The notes beneath the pieces were generated by a model that was given only the letters and a program-made list of their open reading frames with translations, was not told the origin of the DNA and made no database searches. 64,000 nt of DNA from Cobetia amphilecti (GTDB lineage Bacteria; Pseudomonadota; Gammaproteobacteria; Pseudomonadales; Halomonadaceae): the NCBI RefSeq assembly GCF_030010415.1, contig NZ_JASCSA010000009.1; one strand, written 5' to 3'. Shown in pieces: positions 39,289 to 48,166 of the stretch (position 1 is its first letter; each line of letters opens with the position of its first letter). A program made the position numbers and the translations under genes.

Positions 39289-40422
39289 ATGTCCGATTCC
39301 GCCGCAGTGACGGGTCTCAAGCAGACCGCCCTTCATGACCTGCATGTCGAGCAGGGGGCCAGGATGGTCGAGTTCGCCGGCTATTCCATGCCCGTGCAGT
39401 ACCCGCTTGGCGTCAAGAAGGAGCATGAACACACGCGCGCCAAGGCAGGGCTGTTCGATGTCTCGCACATGGGGCAGTTGATCCTGCGGGGCGAGAATGT
39501 GCAGGCGGCGCTGGAGGCCTTGGTGCCGACGGATATCATCGACCTGCCGGTGGGCATGCAGCGCTATGGCCTGCTGACCTCCGACACCGGCGGTATCCTG
39601 GATGACCTGATGATCGTCAATGGCGGTGATCACCTCTACGTGGTGGTGAACGCTGCCTGCAAGGATCAGGACATCGCGCACCTGCGGGTCGGCCTGCCGA
39701 TGGATATCGAGCTTGAGGTGCTGGATGATCGGGCGCTGCTCGCACTGCAGGGGCCGATGGCTCACGCGGTGATGCAGCGTCTGTCGCCCGAGGCCTGCGA
39801 GCTGACCTTCATGCATCATGCCCACGTCACCATCGAGGGCATCGAGTGTTGGGTCAGCCGCAGTGGCTATACCGGCGAGGATGGCTTCGAGATCTCCGTG
39901 CCCGATGCCGATGCAGAGCGCTTCGCGCGTCTGTTGCTGGCGATGGAGGAGGTGGAGTTCATCGGTCTTGGCGCGCGGGACTCGCTGCGTCTCGAGGCGG
40001 GACTGTGCCTGTACGGTCACGATCTCGATACCACCACCTCGCCGGTGGAAGGCAGTCTGATCTGGGCGTTGGGCAAGGTGCGTCGTCAGGGCGGCGAGCG
40101 TGAAGGCGGCTTCCCGGGGGCCGATGTCATCCTGACCCAGATCGCCAACAAGGATCACACCCGCAAGCGGGTGGGGCTGGTCGCCCAGGGGCGTGCGCCT
40201 ATCCGCGAAGGGGCTGAGCTCTATGATGCCCAGGACAACCGTATCGGTGTGGTGACCTCCGGCAGCTTCGGACCGACCTATGGCAAGCCGGTGGCGATGG
40301 GCTACGTGGGCATCGCTCACAGCGCTCTCGAGACCGAGGTGTTTGCCGATGTGCGTGGCAAGCGTCTGCCGATGACGGTGACGAAGATGCCGTTCGTCGA
40401 GCAGCGCTACTATCGGGGGTAA
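39289..40422 (+). CDS. gcvT: Aminomethyltransferase (glycine cleavage T-protein)
   Basis: Transfers the methylene group from aminomethyl-lipoyl GcvH to tetrahydrofolate, releasing ammonia. 377 residues. Folate-domain landmarks: VEFAGYSMPVQY, FDVSHMGQ, SRSGYTGEDGFEISV and GARDSLRLEAGLCLYGHDL; C-terminal GVVTSGSFGPTYGKPVAMGYV. The ATG at 39289 was preferred over the ATG six bases earlier because of CTGGAG spacing. It is separated from gcvH-gcvP by the symporter gene and runs on the opposite strand. Confidence 0.96.
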   Translation: MSDSAAVTGLKQTALHDLHVEQGARMVEFAGYSMPVQYPLGVKKEHEHTRAKAGLFDVSHMGQLILRGENVQAALEALVPTDIIDLPVGMQRYGLLTSDTGGILDDLMIVNGGDHLYVVVNAACKDQDIAHLRVGLPMDIELEVLDDRALLALQGPMAHAVMQRLSPEACELTFMHHAHVTIEGIECWVSRSGYTGEDGFEISVPDADAERFARLLLAMEEVEFIGLGARDSLRLEAGLCLYGHDLDTTTSPVEGSLIWALGKVRRQGGEREGGFPGADVILTQIANKDHTRKRVGLVAQGRAPIREGAELYDAQDNRIGVVTSGSFGPTYGKPVAMGYVGIAHSALETEVFADVRGKRLPMTVTKMPFVEQRYYRG

Positions 40423-40524
40423 GCGCACCGTGGCCAGCTGAGCCACAGTCAGCGCTCGCTGCGAGGCGTGACGACCCGTCGCGGGTAGCAGCGCCTTGAA
40501 GAGATGCGAAAAGGAAGAGAAACG

Positions 40525-40555
40525 AAAAAGGGACTGCCCAGGCAGTCCCTTTTTT
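40525..40555 (+). terminator. Terminator of gcvT
   Basis: GGGACTGCC / GGCAGTCCC stem (within 40525-40554) flanked by A5 and T6 runs, minimal loop. Confidence 0.92.
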
Positions 40556-40608
40556 CATGTCTGGCACTCGGGCATGCGATGCCCCGCGGCGTGCGCGAAC
40601 GCCAGGCG

Positions 40609-40638
40609 CAGAAAAGCCCGCCGAAGCGGGCTTTTCTG
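40609..40638. terminator. Terminator of the cold-shock gene (bidirectional)
   Basis: Perfect 13-bp stem (40609-40621 with 40626-40638), loop CGAA, with AAAA and TTTT in the arms. Confidence 0.9.
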
Positions 40639-40677
40639 TCGGAGGAGGGGTTAGCCTCTTCCAGCTAAAATCAAAGC

Positions 40678-40884
40678 TTAGTCGATCAGCTTGATGTTAG
40701 CGGCCTGGAGGCCTTTCTTGCCCTGGGTGACGTCGAAGGAGACCTTCTGACCGTCTTGCAGAGACTTGAAGCCTTCAGCCTGGATTTCGGAGAAGTGTGC
40801 GAACAGGTCGTCACCGTTGTCGTCCGGAGAAATGAAGCCGAAACCTTTGGTGTCGTTGAACCACTTGACTGTGCCAGTTGCCAT
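40678..40884 (-). CDS. CspA-family cold-shock protein
   Basis: 68-residue single cold-shock domain that binds single-stranded nucleic acid as an RNA chaperone. RNP1 KGFGFI (about residues 13-18) and RNP2 DLFAHF (about 26-31) are intact, as is the opening TGTVKWFNDTKGFGFI. AAGGAA lies before the ATG. An unusually long AT-rich leader upstream is typical of temperature-responsive csp mRNAs. Which paralogue (CspA, C, D or E type) cannot be told. Confidence 0.95.
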   Translation of the reverse strand: MATGTVKWFNDTKGFGFISPDDNGDDLFAHFSEIQAEGFKSLQDGQKVSFDVTQGKKGLQAANIKLID

Positions 40885-41060
40885 GATCGTAATTCCTTAC
40901 TGATGATATTGCCGGGAGTTACCCGATAAACGTGGGTAAAACAAGGAGGATATACACCAGGTACCGAAGTGCTTCGATCACGACTGACGATATTCGACTT
41001 GCTAACCAACGAGAGCAATACTGCGCTGCTCGGGCGGTAAGGTCAAATGAAATATCAAAA
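40885..41060 (-). promoter_or_regulatory. Long AT-rich 5' leader of the cold-shock gene
   Basis: About 160-175 bases between a possible -35 TTGACC (about 41038-41043 on the minus strand) and the start codon. Csp mRNAs with long leaders fold differently at low temperature. A stem GGGTAA...TTACCC-like pairing near 40915-40940 is visible. The exact start site was not determined. Confidence 0.45.
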
Positions 41061-41519
41061 ACTTATCCTTTTGCCTAATAATCGTGCGCAGAATTCGCCC
41101 GCAAAGCCGTGCCAATAGTGCTGAGAATTTCGCCACACCGAGGGCAGGGAGTCCGCTTGTTTTTTATCCCGTTATCTTGGTGTGAGCGATGACACCTGTA
41201 GGAAAAAGACCATAGTGCGGCTTTGCTTGTATAGGGGTTTGAATGGTGCAAAGCCCCGTATGGCGGGCGATGGACACAAAAAAGCCGGCAGCGATGGCAG
41301 CGCTGCCGGCGGATGGCGTCGAAGCCATCAAGGCTCTCGGAGAGAGGATGTGATGCGCCCATCACATCATGAGAGATTTTCCTCAAAAGAGTCGGCAAAA
41401 ATCCGTGGGATGCCGGGGCCGTGATTCGCCACCCTCGAGCGCAATTGTTTCATGAGTCAAAAGTGGCTCGAAGGTCAAAAGCAGCGCGAGGGTGGCCAGT
41501 GCCCGGGGCAGAAATTGCC
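41061..41519. other. 459-bp intergenic region with terminator and inverted repeats
   Basis: It holds a minus-strand terminator (41278-41310), a 9-bp dyad GATGTGATG/CATCACATC (41347-41368) and a wide inverted repeat (41428-41437 with 41487-41496). No convincing gene is present. Confidence 0.55.
41278..41310 (-). terminator. Terminator of the scoAB transcript
   Basis: Perfect 10-bp stem (41284-41293 with 41301-41310), followed on the minus strand by six T (41283-41278). It lies about 210 bp past the scoB stop. Confidence 0.85.
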
Positions 41520-42182
41520 TCAGGCGTCCAACTGCATTTCCGGCACGTGTTCCGGGACGACCAGCTTGCCTGCGGTCAGGCGCTCGATCTCCTCGACGCT
41601 CACGCCTGGCGCGCGCTCCAGCAGGTGGAAGGCACCATCCTTGATCTCGAGGAAGGCGAGGTCCGTCAGCACACGACGGATGCAGCCGGCACCGGTCAGC
41701 GGCAGTTCGCACTGGCTGAGCAGCTTGGATTCGCCGTGCTTGGAGGCGTGGGTCATGGTGCAGATGATGTTCTCGGCACCGGCGACCAGGTCCATGGCGC
41801 CGCCCATGCCCTTGACCAGCTTGTTGGGGATCATCCAGCTGGCGATGTTGCCGTTCACGTCCACCTCGAAGGCGCCGAGCACCGTGAGGTCGACGTGGCC
41901 GCCACGGATCATGGCGAAGGATTCGGCCGAATCGAAGATGGCGGCGCCATCGATGGCGGTCACGGTTTCCTTGCCGGCATTGATCATGTCGGCGTCGACT
42001 TCGTCTTCATAGGGGTAGCGGCCCATGCCGAGCAGGCCATTTTCGGACTGCAGCATCACCTCGATACCGTCGGGGATATAGTTGGCCACCAGTGTCGGGA
42101 TGCCGATCCCCAGATTGACGTAGGAGCCGTCCTGGATTTCCTGAGCCACTCGCTGGGCCATCTGTTCGCGTGTCAAAGCCAT
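41520..42182 (-). CDS. scoB: 3-oxoacid CoA-transferase subunit B
   Basis: Transfers CoA between succinyl-CoA (or acetyl-CoA) and acetoacetate or another short 3-oxoacid. 220 residues from the ATG at 42182 with AAGGAA 7 bases upstream. The catalytic glutamate lies in the SENGLLGMG segment, and VNLGIGIPTLVANYIP marks the N-terminus of the beta subunit. It lies 127 bp after scoA on the same strand. Succinyl-CoA as donor is inferred. Confidence 0.93.
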   Translation of the reverse strand: MALTREQMAQRVAQEIQDGSYVNLGIGIPTLVANYIPDGIEVMLQSENGLLGMGRYPYEDEVDADMINAGKETVTAIDGAAIFDSAESFAMIRGGHVDLTVLGAFEVDVNGNIASWMIPNKLVKGMGGAMDLVAGAENIICTMTHASKHGESKLLSQCELPLTGAGCIRRVLTDLAFLEIKDGAFHLLERAPGVSVEEIERLTAGKLVVPEHVPEMQLDA

Positions 42183-42309
42183 GATTGTTTCCTTGTCTTG
42201 GGTGCCATCAACCATGAGGCACTGTGCCGTGTCGTGAAGGCGGTCGAGAAAGTTCGCCGTGGGGCCTGTCGCCCTGATGGCGGCGATTCATGCCGGCGGA
42301 GCCCTGGGC

Positions 42310-43011
42310 TCAACGCGAGCGGACGGTGCGTTTCTCGATGCGCTTCTCGAAGTTGCCCTTGATGACGCGATCCACATAGATGCCGGGCGTGTGGATGTCG
42401 GCGGGGTCCAGTTCCCCCGGCTCGACCAGCTCTTCGACTTCGACCACGGTGATCTTGCCGGCGGTGGCGGCCAGCGGGTTGAAGTTGCGCGCGGTATGGC
42501 GGTAGACGACGTTGCCGTAGCGGTCCGCCTTCCAGGCCTTGACGATGGCGAAGTCGCCCTTGATGGACTCTTCCAGGATGTAGGGGCGGCCATCGAACTC
42601 GCGCACTTCCTTGCCTTCGCCGATCGGTGTGCCGTAACCGGTGGCGGTGAAGAAGGCGGGGATACCGGCGCCGGCAGCACGCATCTTCTCGGCCAGCGTG
42701 CCCTGGGGAGTGAGGATCACTTCCAGATCGCCGTCGAGCAGCTGCTTCTCGAACAGCGCATTCTCGCCGACGTAGGAGGCGATCATGGTCTTGATCTGGC
42801 GGTCTTCCAGCAGGATACCGAGCCCGAAGCCATCGACGCCGCAGTTGTTGGATACCACGGTGAGGTCCTTGGCGCCGAGGCGCTTGATCTCTGCAATCAG
42901 GTTCTCCGGGATACCACACAGGCCGAAGCCACCGGCGATTACCGTCATGCCATCTTCGAGGCCTGCCATGGCCTCCGCGTAGCTGGTCACCACCTTGTTG
43001 AATCCTGCCAT
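42310..43011 (-). CDS. scoA: 3-oxoacid CoA-transferase subunit A
   Basis: Alpha subunit of the CoA-transferase. 233 residues; the glycine-rich CoA-binding segment GGFGLCGIPENLI (about 28-40) and NNCGVDGFGLG are diagnostic, as are FFTATGYGTPIGEGKE and RHTARNFNP. AAGGAG lies 7-8 bases before the ATG at 43011. It is the first gene of scoAB and divergent from a LysR regulator across 384 bp. Confidence 0.94.
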   Translation of the reverse strand: MAGFNKVVTSYAEAMAGLEDGMTVIAGGFGLCGIPENLIAEIKRLGAKDLTVVSNNCGVDGFGLGILLEDRQIKTMIASYVGENALFEKQLLDGDLEVILTPQGTLAEKMRAAGAGIPAFFTATGYGTPIGEGKEVREFDGRPYILEESIKGDFAIVKAWKADRYGNVVYRHTARNFNPLAATAGKITVVEVEELVEPGELDPADIHTPGIYVDRVIKGNFEKRIEKRTVRSR

Positions 43012-43395
43012 GCGAATCTCCTTGAGTATCCAAGCTGTTGTTGTCGGGATGTCTTCATCATTGCCGACAATCCTGAGTCTGTATATATTTAATAAGTTTG
43101 TTTTTTCTATCTATTGATCAGTTTTTGATAAGAATTGATCTGCTGTTTATCGAACCTGCTCGCGAGGAAAAAGCCCGCCAAACCCCATGCTGGCGCGGCT
43201 GACGCGGTAGCGGGGCGGAATGGCCTGAGCTGAGCGGTCAGTCATGTGAGAGCTTCATGGCTGTCATCTATGACCAATGGCCTAGATGCCCTGTGAGCGC
43301 CTGCCCTGCAAGCGCCAGACGACGAACTGCGCCACATCACCTCTTGTGACATCTCTTGTGACATCTCTTGAAACACTCCCGGGACAGGACACGAC
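43012..43395. promoter_or_regulatory. Divergent scoA/LysR control region
   Basis: 384 bp with a strongly AT-rich core (about 43078-43150) holding three TTGAT-type elements (TTGATC, TTGATA, TTGATC) suited to promoter and LysR sites, plus 12-bp direct repeats at 43341-43376 close to the LysR start. Confidence 0.55.
43341..43376. repeat. 12-bp tandem repeat before the LysR gene
   Basis: CTCTTGTGACAT at 43341-43352 and 43353-43364, and a divergent third copy to 43376. Confidence 0.85.
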
Positions 43396-44292
43396 ATGAC
43401 TCTGAAACAGTTGAAGGCCTTCGTGGCCGTGGCGCGCACGTTGTCCTTCGCCGAGGCGGGCACGCTGGTACATCTCTCGCAGCCGGCCCTGTCGTTGGCG
43501 GTCAAGAATCTGGAGGAGTCGCTGGGCGGGCGCCTGTTTCAGCGCTCGACCCGACAGGTCAGCCTGACGCCGGAAGGGCGCGCCTTCTTCCCGCTGGCCA
43601 GGCGTCTGCTGTCGGACTGGGAGCATGCCGAGGATGAGATGCGCCAGCGCTTCAGTCTCGGGCGCGGCCGCGTGGCCCTGGCCGCGATGCCGACCTTCGC
43701 CGGCAATCTGCTGCCCGGGGTACTGGCCGATTTTCGCCGCCAATATCCGGAGATCACCATCGAAGTGAATGACGTCATCGCCGAAGAGGTGGTCGAGCGG
43801 GTCACCGATGGCCGTGTCGAGCTGGGGATCTGCTTCGACCCCGGCGTGCGCCAGGACCTGGTATTCGAGCTGCTGTTCGAGGACCGCTATGTGGCGATCA
43901 TTCCCCCCGGCCACGCCTTGCTGGCAGACGCGCCGACCTCCATCGAGTGGTCACGGCTGCTCAAGGAAGACTTCATCACGCTGCAGCGGCCCTCGGGGGT
44001 GCGTCGCATGCTCGAGAAGCGCCTCGAGGATGCGGGCATGGCGCTGCATGTCGCCTTCGAGACCCACCAGCTGGTCACCTGCGGGCGCATGGTGGCGGAA
44101 GGTCTGGGCGTCAGCGCGGTGCCGGCGATGAGCGCGGCGCAGATGAGTGCGCTGGGCTGTCAGTGCCTGCCGCTGACAGGCCCCGAGATTCAGCAGCGGG
44201 TCGGGGTGATCCGTCGCGGCCGTCATGAGCTGTCGGTGGCGGTACAGGCGATGCTGGAGACCCTGCGCGCGCGTTATCCGTCGGCGGAATGA
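43396..44292 (+). CDS. LysR-family transcriptional regulator, divergent from scoAB
   Basis: 298 residues. The N-terminal winged helix (MTLKQLKAFVAVARTLSFAE..., about 1-60) and the LysR effector domain from about residue 90 are clear. AGGA lies 7 bases before the ATG. Its divergence from scoA suggests control of CoA-transferase expression by a 3-oxoacid-related signal (inferred). No residue pattern identifies the ligand. Confidence 0.9.
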   Translation: MTLKQLKAFVAVARTLSFAEAGTLVHLSQPALSLAVKNLEESLGGRLFQRSTRQVSLTPEGRAFFPLARRLLSDWEHAEDEMRQRFSLGRGRVALAAMPTFAGNLLPGVLADFRRQYPEITIEVNDVIAEEVVERVTDGRVELGICFDPGVRQDLVFELLFEDRYVAIIPPGHALLADAPTSIEWSRLLKEDFITLQRPSGVRRMLEKRLEDAGMALHVAFETHQLVTCGRMVAEGLGVSAVPAMSAAQMSALGCQCLPLTGPEIQQRVGVIRRGRHELSVAVQAMLETLRARYPSAE

Positions 44293-44299
44293 ATGTGGG

Positions 44300-44400
44300 G
44301 TGGCAAAGTGAAGCAGAGAGAAGAAACAAGAGAGAGGGCGATAGAGCAGGGAGAGAGCAAGTAAGAGGGCCACGAGAAGAGAGCAACAAGAAAGATGACC
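44300..44400 (+). other. Polypurine tract (about 100 bp)
   Basis: The stretch between the LysR and AlkB-like genes is mostly A and G on the plus strand, made of AGAGAG/GAAGAA-type runs. No terminator hairpin was seen. Confidence 0.6.
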
Positions 44401-45210
44401 TCAGCGCGAGGGCGTCAGCAACTGGCGGTAGGTCAGGCTGATGCGCAGTCCCTCCAGCTTGCGCGGCGGCAGCGCATGATGGAGGCGGTCCTGACAGCCA
44501 CGGCCCATCACCAGCAGCGAGCCGTGCGGCAGCCACAGATTGAACGCCGGCGTGTCGGCATAGGGGCTGCGCGGATGGCCCTTGAAGCGCAGGGGGCGTT
44601 CTCGTCCCAGCGAGATGGCGAGCACGATCGGGCGAGTGCCCAGCTCCGGCTCGTTGTCGCTGTGCCAGCCCATGCGGTCGGCGCCATCGGCGTAGCGATT
44701 GGCCAGCAGGCTGTTGAAGTGCTCCGGGATCACGGGCTCGTTGCGCCCCAGGTCATCGCGTTGCGGGCTGAGCTCGTGATTGATGGCATGACGCGACAGC
44801 TCGCCCAGCTGCCAGGCGGTCATGTGCCAGGTGTTGGGTTCGAACAGACTGCCGGAGTAGCGATAGCGGGCGCCGACATCGCCCATCCACACCTGACGGC
44901 GTGGAATCGGGTGCGTCTTGCCATGCACGCTCAGGCTGGGGCGCTGCCAGTCGAGATCACCCTCCAGCGTGACGAGGGCCTGATCGGCCTGCAGCGGCGT
45001 CAGGGCGCGCGGCTTGAGATACAGCGGATGCAGGGGGTGGCGGTACCAGCCGTGCGCGAGGTCGAGCCAGTCCTCGGGCAGTTCGCGCGGGCGAGCTGCC
45101 AGGGCCGAGCCATCCGCCGCCGCCTGGCGCGCAGCCCCATCAGCCGCGGACGTCGAATCAGAGGTCGTGAGGGCGGCGAAGAGGTCGTCGCCAGCAGAAG
45201 GAGTCGTCAT
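44401..45210 (-). CDS. AlkB-like 2-oxoglutarate/Fe(II) dioxygenase
   Basis: 269 residues from the ATG at 45210; a TTG 36 bases upstream is possible. AlkB-type dioxygenases remove alkyl groups from bases by oxidation. Core motifs: NSLLANRYADGADRMGWHSD with the Fe ligands H and D in HSDNE, then LHHALPP supplying the distal His, and RISLTYR with the 2-oxoglutarate-binding arginines. GSLLVMG is also typical. The 100-residue N-terminus is not conserved in E. coli AlkB, so it belongs nearer to the ALKBH2/3-like branch. It is convergent with the LysR gene. Confidence 0.87.
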   Translation of the reverse strand: MTTPSAGDDLFAALTTSDSTSAADGAARQAAADGSALAARPRELPEDWLDLAHGWYRHPLHPLYLKPRALTPLQADQALVTLEGDLDWQRPSLSVHGKTHPIPRRQVWMGDVGARYRYSGSLFEPNTWHMTAWQLGELSRHAINHELSPQRDDLGRNEPVIPEHFNSLLANRYADGADRMGWHSDNEPELGTRPIVLAISLGRERPLRFKGHPRSPYADTPAFNLWLPHGSLLVMGRGCQDRLHHALPPRKLEGLRISLTYRQLLTPSR

Positions 45211-45295
45211 GCGGCGAGAGTGCCAGAGCCGCGTCAGGTTGGGCAAGTGGCTCTCGATTCGCGCCGACCCCGGGCTGACGCATGCCTCGCGAGCA

Positions 45296-45847
45296 TCAGG
45301 TCGTCAGCAATGCCTCGAAGGTCAGGATGGCCACCTCGGCAAGGCCCAGCCCCAGCAGCGCGCCGGCCAGCACATCACTGACGTAATGCAGGCCGAGGAT
45401 CACCCGGGAAAGCGCGATCAGCAGCGCCAGTGGCGTGACGAGGATGGCAAGCTCCGGCAGCTGCTGAGCGGTCAGGCTGGCGAAGAGGGCAGCATGCAGG
45501 GTGTGACCGCTGGGAAAGCTGTAGCGATCCAGCGGCGGCATGGTGCAGTTGATGGTATTGAAGGTGATGAACGGGCGCTCCCGACATAGTCGCGTCTTGA
45601 GCGCGCGGTAGAGCAGGGCCCCGGCGCCGGCCGCCAGGCCGAATTCCAGAAACAGCCAGCCGCCCATGGCATGGTGCAGCGGCAGGCTCAGCGTCAGCAG
45701 CGCCCATACCGGCCAGTCGCCCAGGCGCGAGACGATACGAAACAGGGTGAGTATCGGCCGGAACAGCGCCAGGCGTGCGACCTGGCGGCACAGGCGCCAC
45801 TCCAGAAGGTCCAGTCGCTCAAAGACGGGAAGGCTGCGATCGTGCAT
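45296..45847 (-). CDS. PAP2-family membrane phosphatase
   Basis: 183 residues with four to five membrane segments. The three PAP2 phosphatase motifs are present in order: KTRLCRERP (KxxxxxxRP), PSGH in YSFPSGHTLH, and SRVILGLHYVSD (SRxxxxxHxxxD). Likely acts on lipid phosphates such as undecaprenyl pyrophosphate or phosphatidylglycerophosphate at the periplasmic face. Its start lies inside the 3' end of the glycosyltransferase gene (29-bp overlap), so the two are translationally coupled. Confidence 0.92.
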   Translation of the reverse strand: MHDRSLPVFERLDLLEWRLCRQVARLALFRPILTLFRIVSRLGDWPVWALLTLSLPLHHAMGGWLFLEFGLAAGAGALLYRALKTRLCRERPFITFNTINCTMPPLDRYSFPSGHTLHAALFASLTAQQLPELAILVTPLALLIALSRVILGLHYVSDVLAGALLGLGLAEVAILTFEALLTT

Positions 45848-46976
45848 CGGGCTTCTCCTCGGCGTGACGCAGGCAGGTCAGAAAGCCCTCGGCGATGCGG
45901 CTCCAGCCCAATGGTTCGACGCGCACGCGGGCGGCACGTCCCAGTCTGGCGATGCGGGCCGGCCGCTGGCAGGCTTCCACCGCCTGTTCGATGAAGCGCT
46001 CCGGCTGGCTGCAGGGCGCCAGCAGGCCCTGGTGATCGTCGCGGATCACCTCGGCTGCCGCCGCGTAATCGAAGGCGATCACGGCCAGTCCGCTGGCCAT
46101 GGCTTCCAGCACCACATTGCCGAAGGTCTCCGACAGTGATGGGAAGACGAACAGGTCGGCACTGGCGTAATGGGCGGCCAGCGCCTCACCGGTCTGGAAG
46201 CCGGCGAAGATCGCCTCGGGCAGACGCTGTTCCAGGCGCTCGCGCAGCGGGCCGTCTCCCACCAGCACCAGGGCGAGGTCCGGTTGCACGGCCAGCATGG
46301 CCTCGTAGGTGCGGATCAGCAGCTCGATGTTCTTCTCGGCGGCCAGGCGTCCGACGTGCAGCGCGACGGGTTGCTGTGAGCTGACGCCCCATGACTTGCG
46401 CAATGCTTCGCTGCGATGACTGGGCGAGAAGCGCTCGCAATCCAGGCCGCGTCCCACCACCTGCACATGCTCGAAGCCTTGCTGCATCAGGCTGTCTGCC
46501 TGGGTGCGGGTCGGTACCAGCGTCATGTTGGCGGCGTTGTGGAAGCGGCGCAGGCCGCGCCGTACCAGCGGGCGTAGCGCCTTGAGCCGGTAGTGGGTGC
46601 TGTATTGATCGAAATTGGTATGAAAGCCCGCGACCACCGGCAGGCCCAGACGGCGGGCGACCATCAGCGCGCTGATGCCCAGCGGGCCTTCGGTGGCGAT
46701 ATAGACGACGGAGGGGCGATGCTCGCGCCACATGCGCATCAGGCGCTGCGGTGCCGGCACGCCGACTTGCACGGTGTCATATCCGGGCAGGCGGAAGCCG
46801 CGTACCTGAAGTTCCTGCTGGACACGCGGCTCCAGGCTGCCATCTCGGGTGGCGGGACGAATGAGTTGGAGCTCACAGCCGCGTGCGATGAGTTGATCGC
46901 ACAGATGACTCAAGGTATGAGCCACGCCATTGATCTCCGGATGCCAGGTTTCACTGACGAAGGCAATGCGCTCCAT
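45819..46976 (-). CDS. GT4-family glycosyltransferase
   Basis: 385 residues, GT-B fold retaining glycosyltransferase. N-terminal acceptor domain opens with VSETWHPEINGVAHTLSHL; the C-terminal nucleotide-sugar domain has VGRLAAEKNIELLI, LVGDGPLRERLE, FPSLSETFGNVVLEAMASGL. The E-x7-E motif lies in ETFGNVVLE. It resembles glycolipid mannosyl- or glucosyltransferases (MgtA/PimB/SqdX group). Coupled to the PAP2 gene, so a role in membrane glycolipid synthesis is likely but inferred. GGGAGA lies before the ATG. Confidence 0.88.
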   Translation of the reverse strand: MERIAFVSETWHPEINGVAHTLSHLCDQLIARGCELQLIRPATRDGSLEPRVQQELQVRGFRLPGYDTVQVGVPAPQRLMRMWREHRPSVVYIATEGPLGISALMVARRLGLPVVAGFHTNFDQYSTHYRLKALRPLVRRGLRRFHNAANMTLVPTRTQADSLMQQGFEHVQVVGRGLDCERFSPSHRSEALRKSWGVSSQQPVALHVGRLAAEKNIELLIRTYEAMLAVQPDLALVLVGDGPLRERLEQRLPEAIFAGFQTGEALAAHYASADLFVFPSLSETFGNVVLEAMASGLAVIAFDYAAAAEVIRDDHQGLLAPCSQPERFIEQAVEACQRPARIARLGRAARVRVEPLGWSRIAEGFLTCLRHAEEKPDARSQPSRL

Positions 46977-47118
46977 GACGTCTCCCTAGATGACTATTGT
47001 GGTCATTATCGAGAGAGGGAGTGACGGCGGCATAACAAGCAGGTGACGAAGCGATGACACACCCTCAACCCCTCACAACTCAGAGGTATGAGGGTTGTCT
47101 CATGAATCGTCAAGCAAG

Positions 47119-47154
47119 GACGACAGTCACCGGCGTGGCACCGGCGCTGTCGTC
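47119..47154 (-). terminator. Hairpin after the LysM lipoprotein gene
   Basis: GACGACAG (47119-47126) pairs with CTGTCGTC (47147-47154); inner CCGG repeats extend it. It follows the minus-strand gene ending at 47213 and has only a weak T-rich tail. Confidence 0.55.
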
Positions 47155-47212
47155 ATCTGGCGGGGATTGGAGGTGGCGCCATATCGAGCTGGCGCCGTGA
47201 AGCAACGCTGGT

Positions 47213-48166
47213 TCAGCGCTTCTCGAGAATCTCGCGCGGGTCGATCGGCTTGCCGCCGTGGCGCACGTCGAACAGCAATTCATGCTGACCGTTGTTGCCG
47301 CGTGCGACGCGACAAAGCGGTGTGCCCGGAGTGACCTGCTGACCCACCTTGACCAGAATCTCGCCGCACTGGGCCAGCACGCTCTGCAGGTTGCCGGAGT
47401 GGTGCAGGATGACCACGTTGCCCAGTTGGCGCATGGAGTCGGCGAAGCGCACTTCGCCCCGCGCCGGTGCACTGGCGATGCCGCTGGCGGCGGTACGAAT
47501 CTGCATGGGCGCCAGCTGGCCATTGCCGTTGGTGCCGAATTCACGTGTCACGCTGCCGGCGGCAGGCCAGCGCCATGACTGGCCCGGCTTCTGCAGCGGG
47601 CCGGGGTCCGGGCGGGCGACCAGGCTGCCGCCGCTGGCGCGTGCGGCCGGGGCGCTGCGGCTCGGGCCACCGTTGAGCGGCACCGAGATCAGCATGCCGA
47701 CATCGAGATCATTGGGGTCCTTGCCGGGGTTGGCAGCCTGAATGCGCTGCGGGCTGGCACCGAAATAGCGTCCGACCTTGGAGTAGGTATCGCCGGGGCG
47801 CAGCTGATAGCGATACGGACCGCCGGAGGGCGCTCGCTCACGCGCAGTAGGCACCAGGATGCGCTGACCGACCTTGAGGTCACGAATCTTGACGCCCGGA
47901 TTGAAGCGCGTGAGGCGCAGCAGGGGAATGTCGGCATCGCGTGCGATCTGCCCCAGGGTATCGCCCTTCTGGATGGTGACCCACTGGCCGGCCGGCGAGC
48001 CGGAGTAGCTGCCGGTCGCGCAGCCGCTCAGCCACAGGCCGAGACAGATCAGCGCCAGCCAGCGCAGCGCGAGGCCGGCACGCTGCAGAAGTGGACGGTT
48101 CACGTCAGGTTCGGCCTGCGCTCGTGCCGAGAAGCCCGCGGCATTCAGGCCGTATTCAGTGTTCAT
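47213..48166 (-). CDS. NlpD-like LysM/LytM lipoprotein with degenerate peptidase site
   Basis: 317 residues from the ATG at 48166. A lipobox LSGC (46-49) with acylated C49 follows a hydrophobic stretch, but a 30-residue hydrophilic N-terminus precedes it. Two LysM domains (about 63-107 and 117-162) bind peptidoglycan. The C-terminal LytM/M23 domain (about 200-317) lacks the zinc ligands: HxxxD is replaced in GNGQLAPMQIR, and the final HxH-like motif reads QHELLF. It is therefore probably a non-catalytic activator of amidases, as NlpD/EnvC. The start overlaps the upstream acyltransferase stop by 11 bp. Several upstream in-frame ATGs lack ribosome sites. Confidence 0.85.
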   Translation of the reverse strand: MNTEYGLNAAGFSARAQAEPDVNRPLLQRAGLALRWLALICLGLWLSGCATGSYSGSPAGQWVTIQKGDTLGQIARDADIPLLRLTRFNPGVKIRDLKVGQRILVPTARERAPSGGPYRYQLRPGDTYSKVGRYFGASPQRIQAANPGKDPNDLDVGMLISVPLNGGPSRSAPAARASGGSLVARPDPGPLQKPGQSWRWPAAGSVTREFGTNGNGQLAPMQIRTAASGIASAPARGEVRFADSMRQLGNVVILHHSGNLQSVLAQCGEILVKVGQQVTPGTPLCRVARGNNGQHELLFDVRHGGKPIDPREILEKR

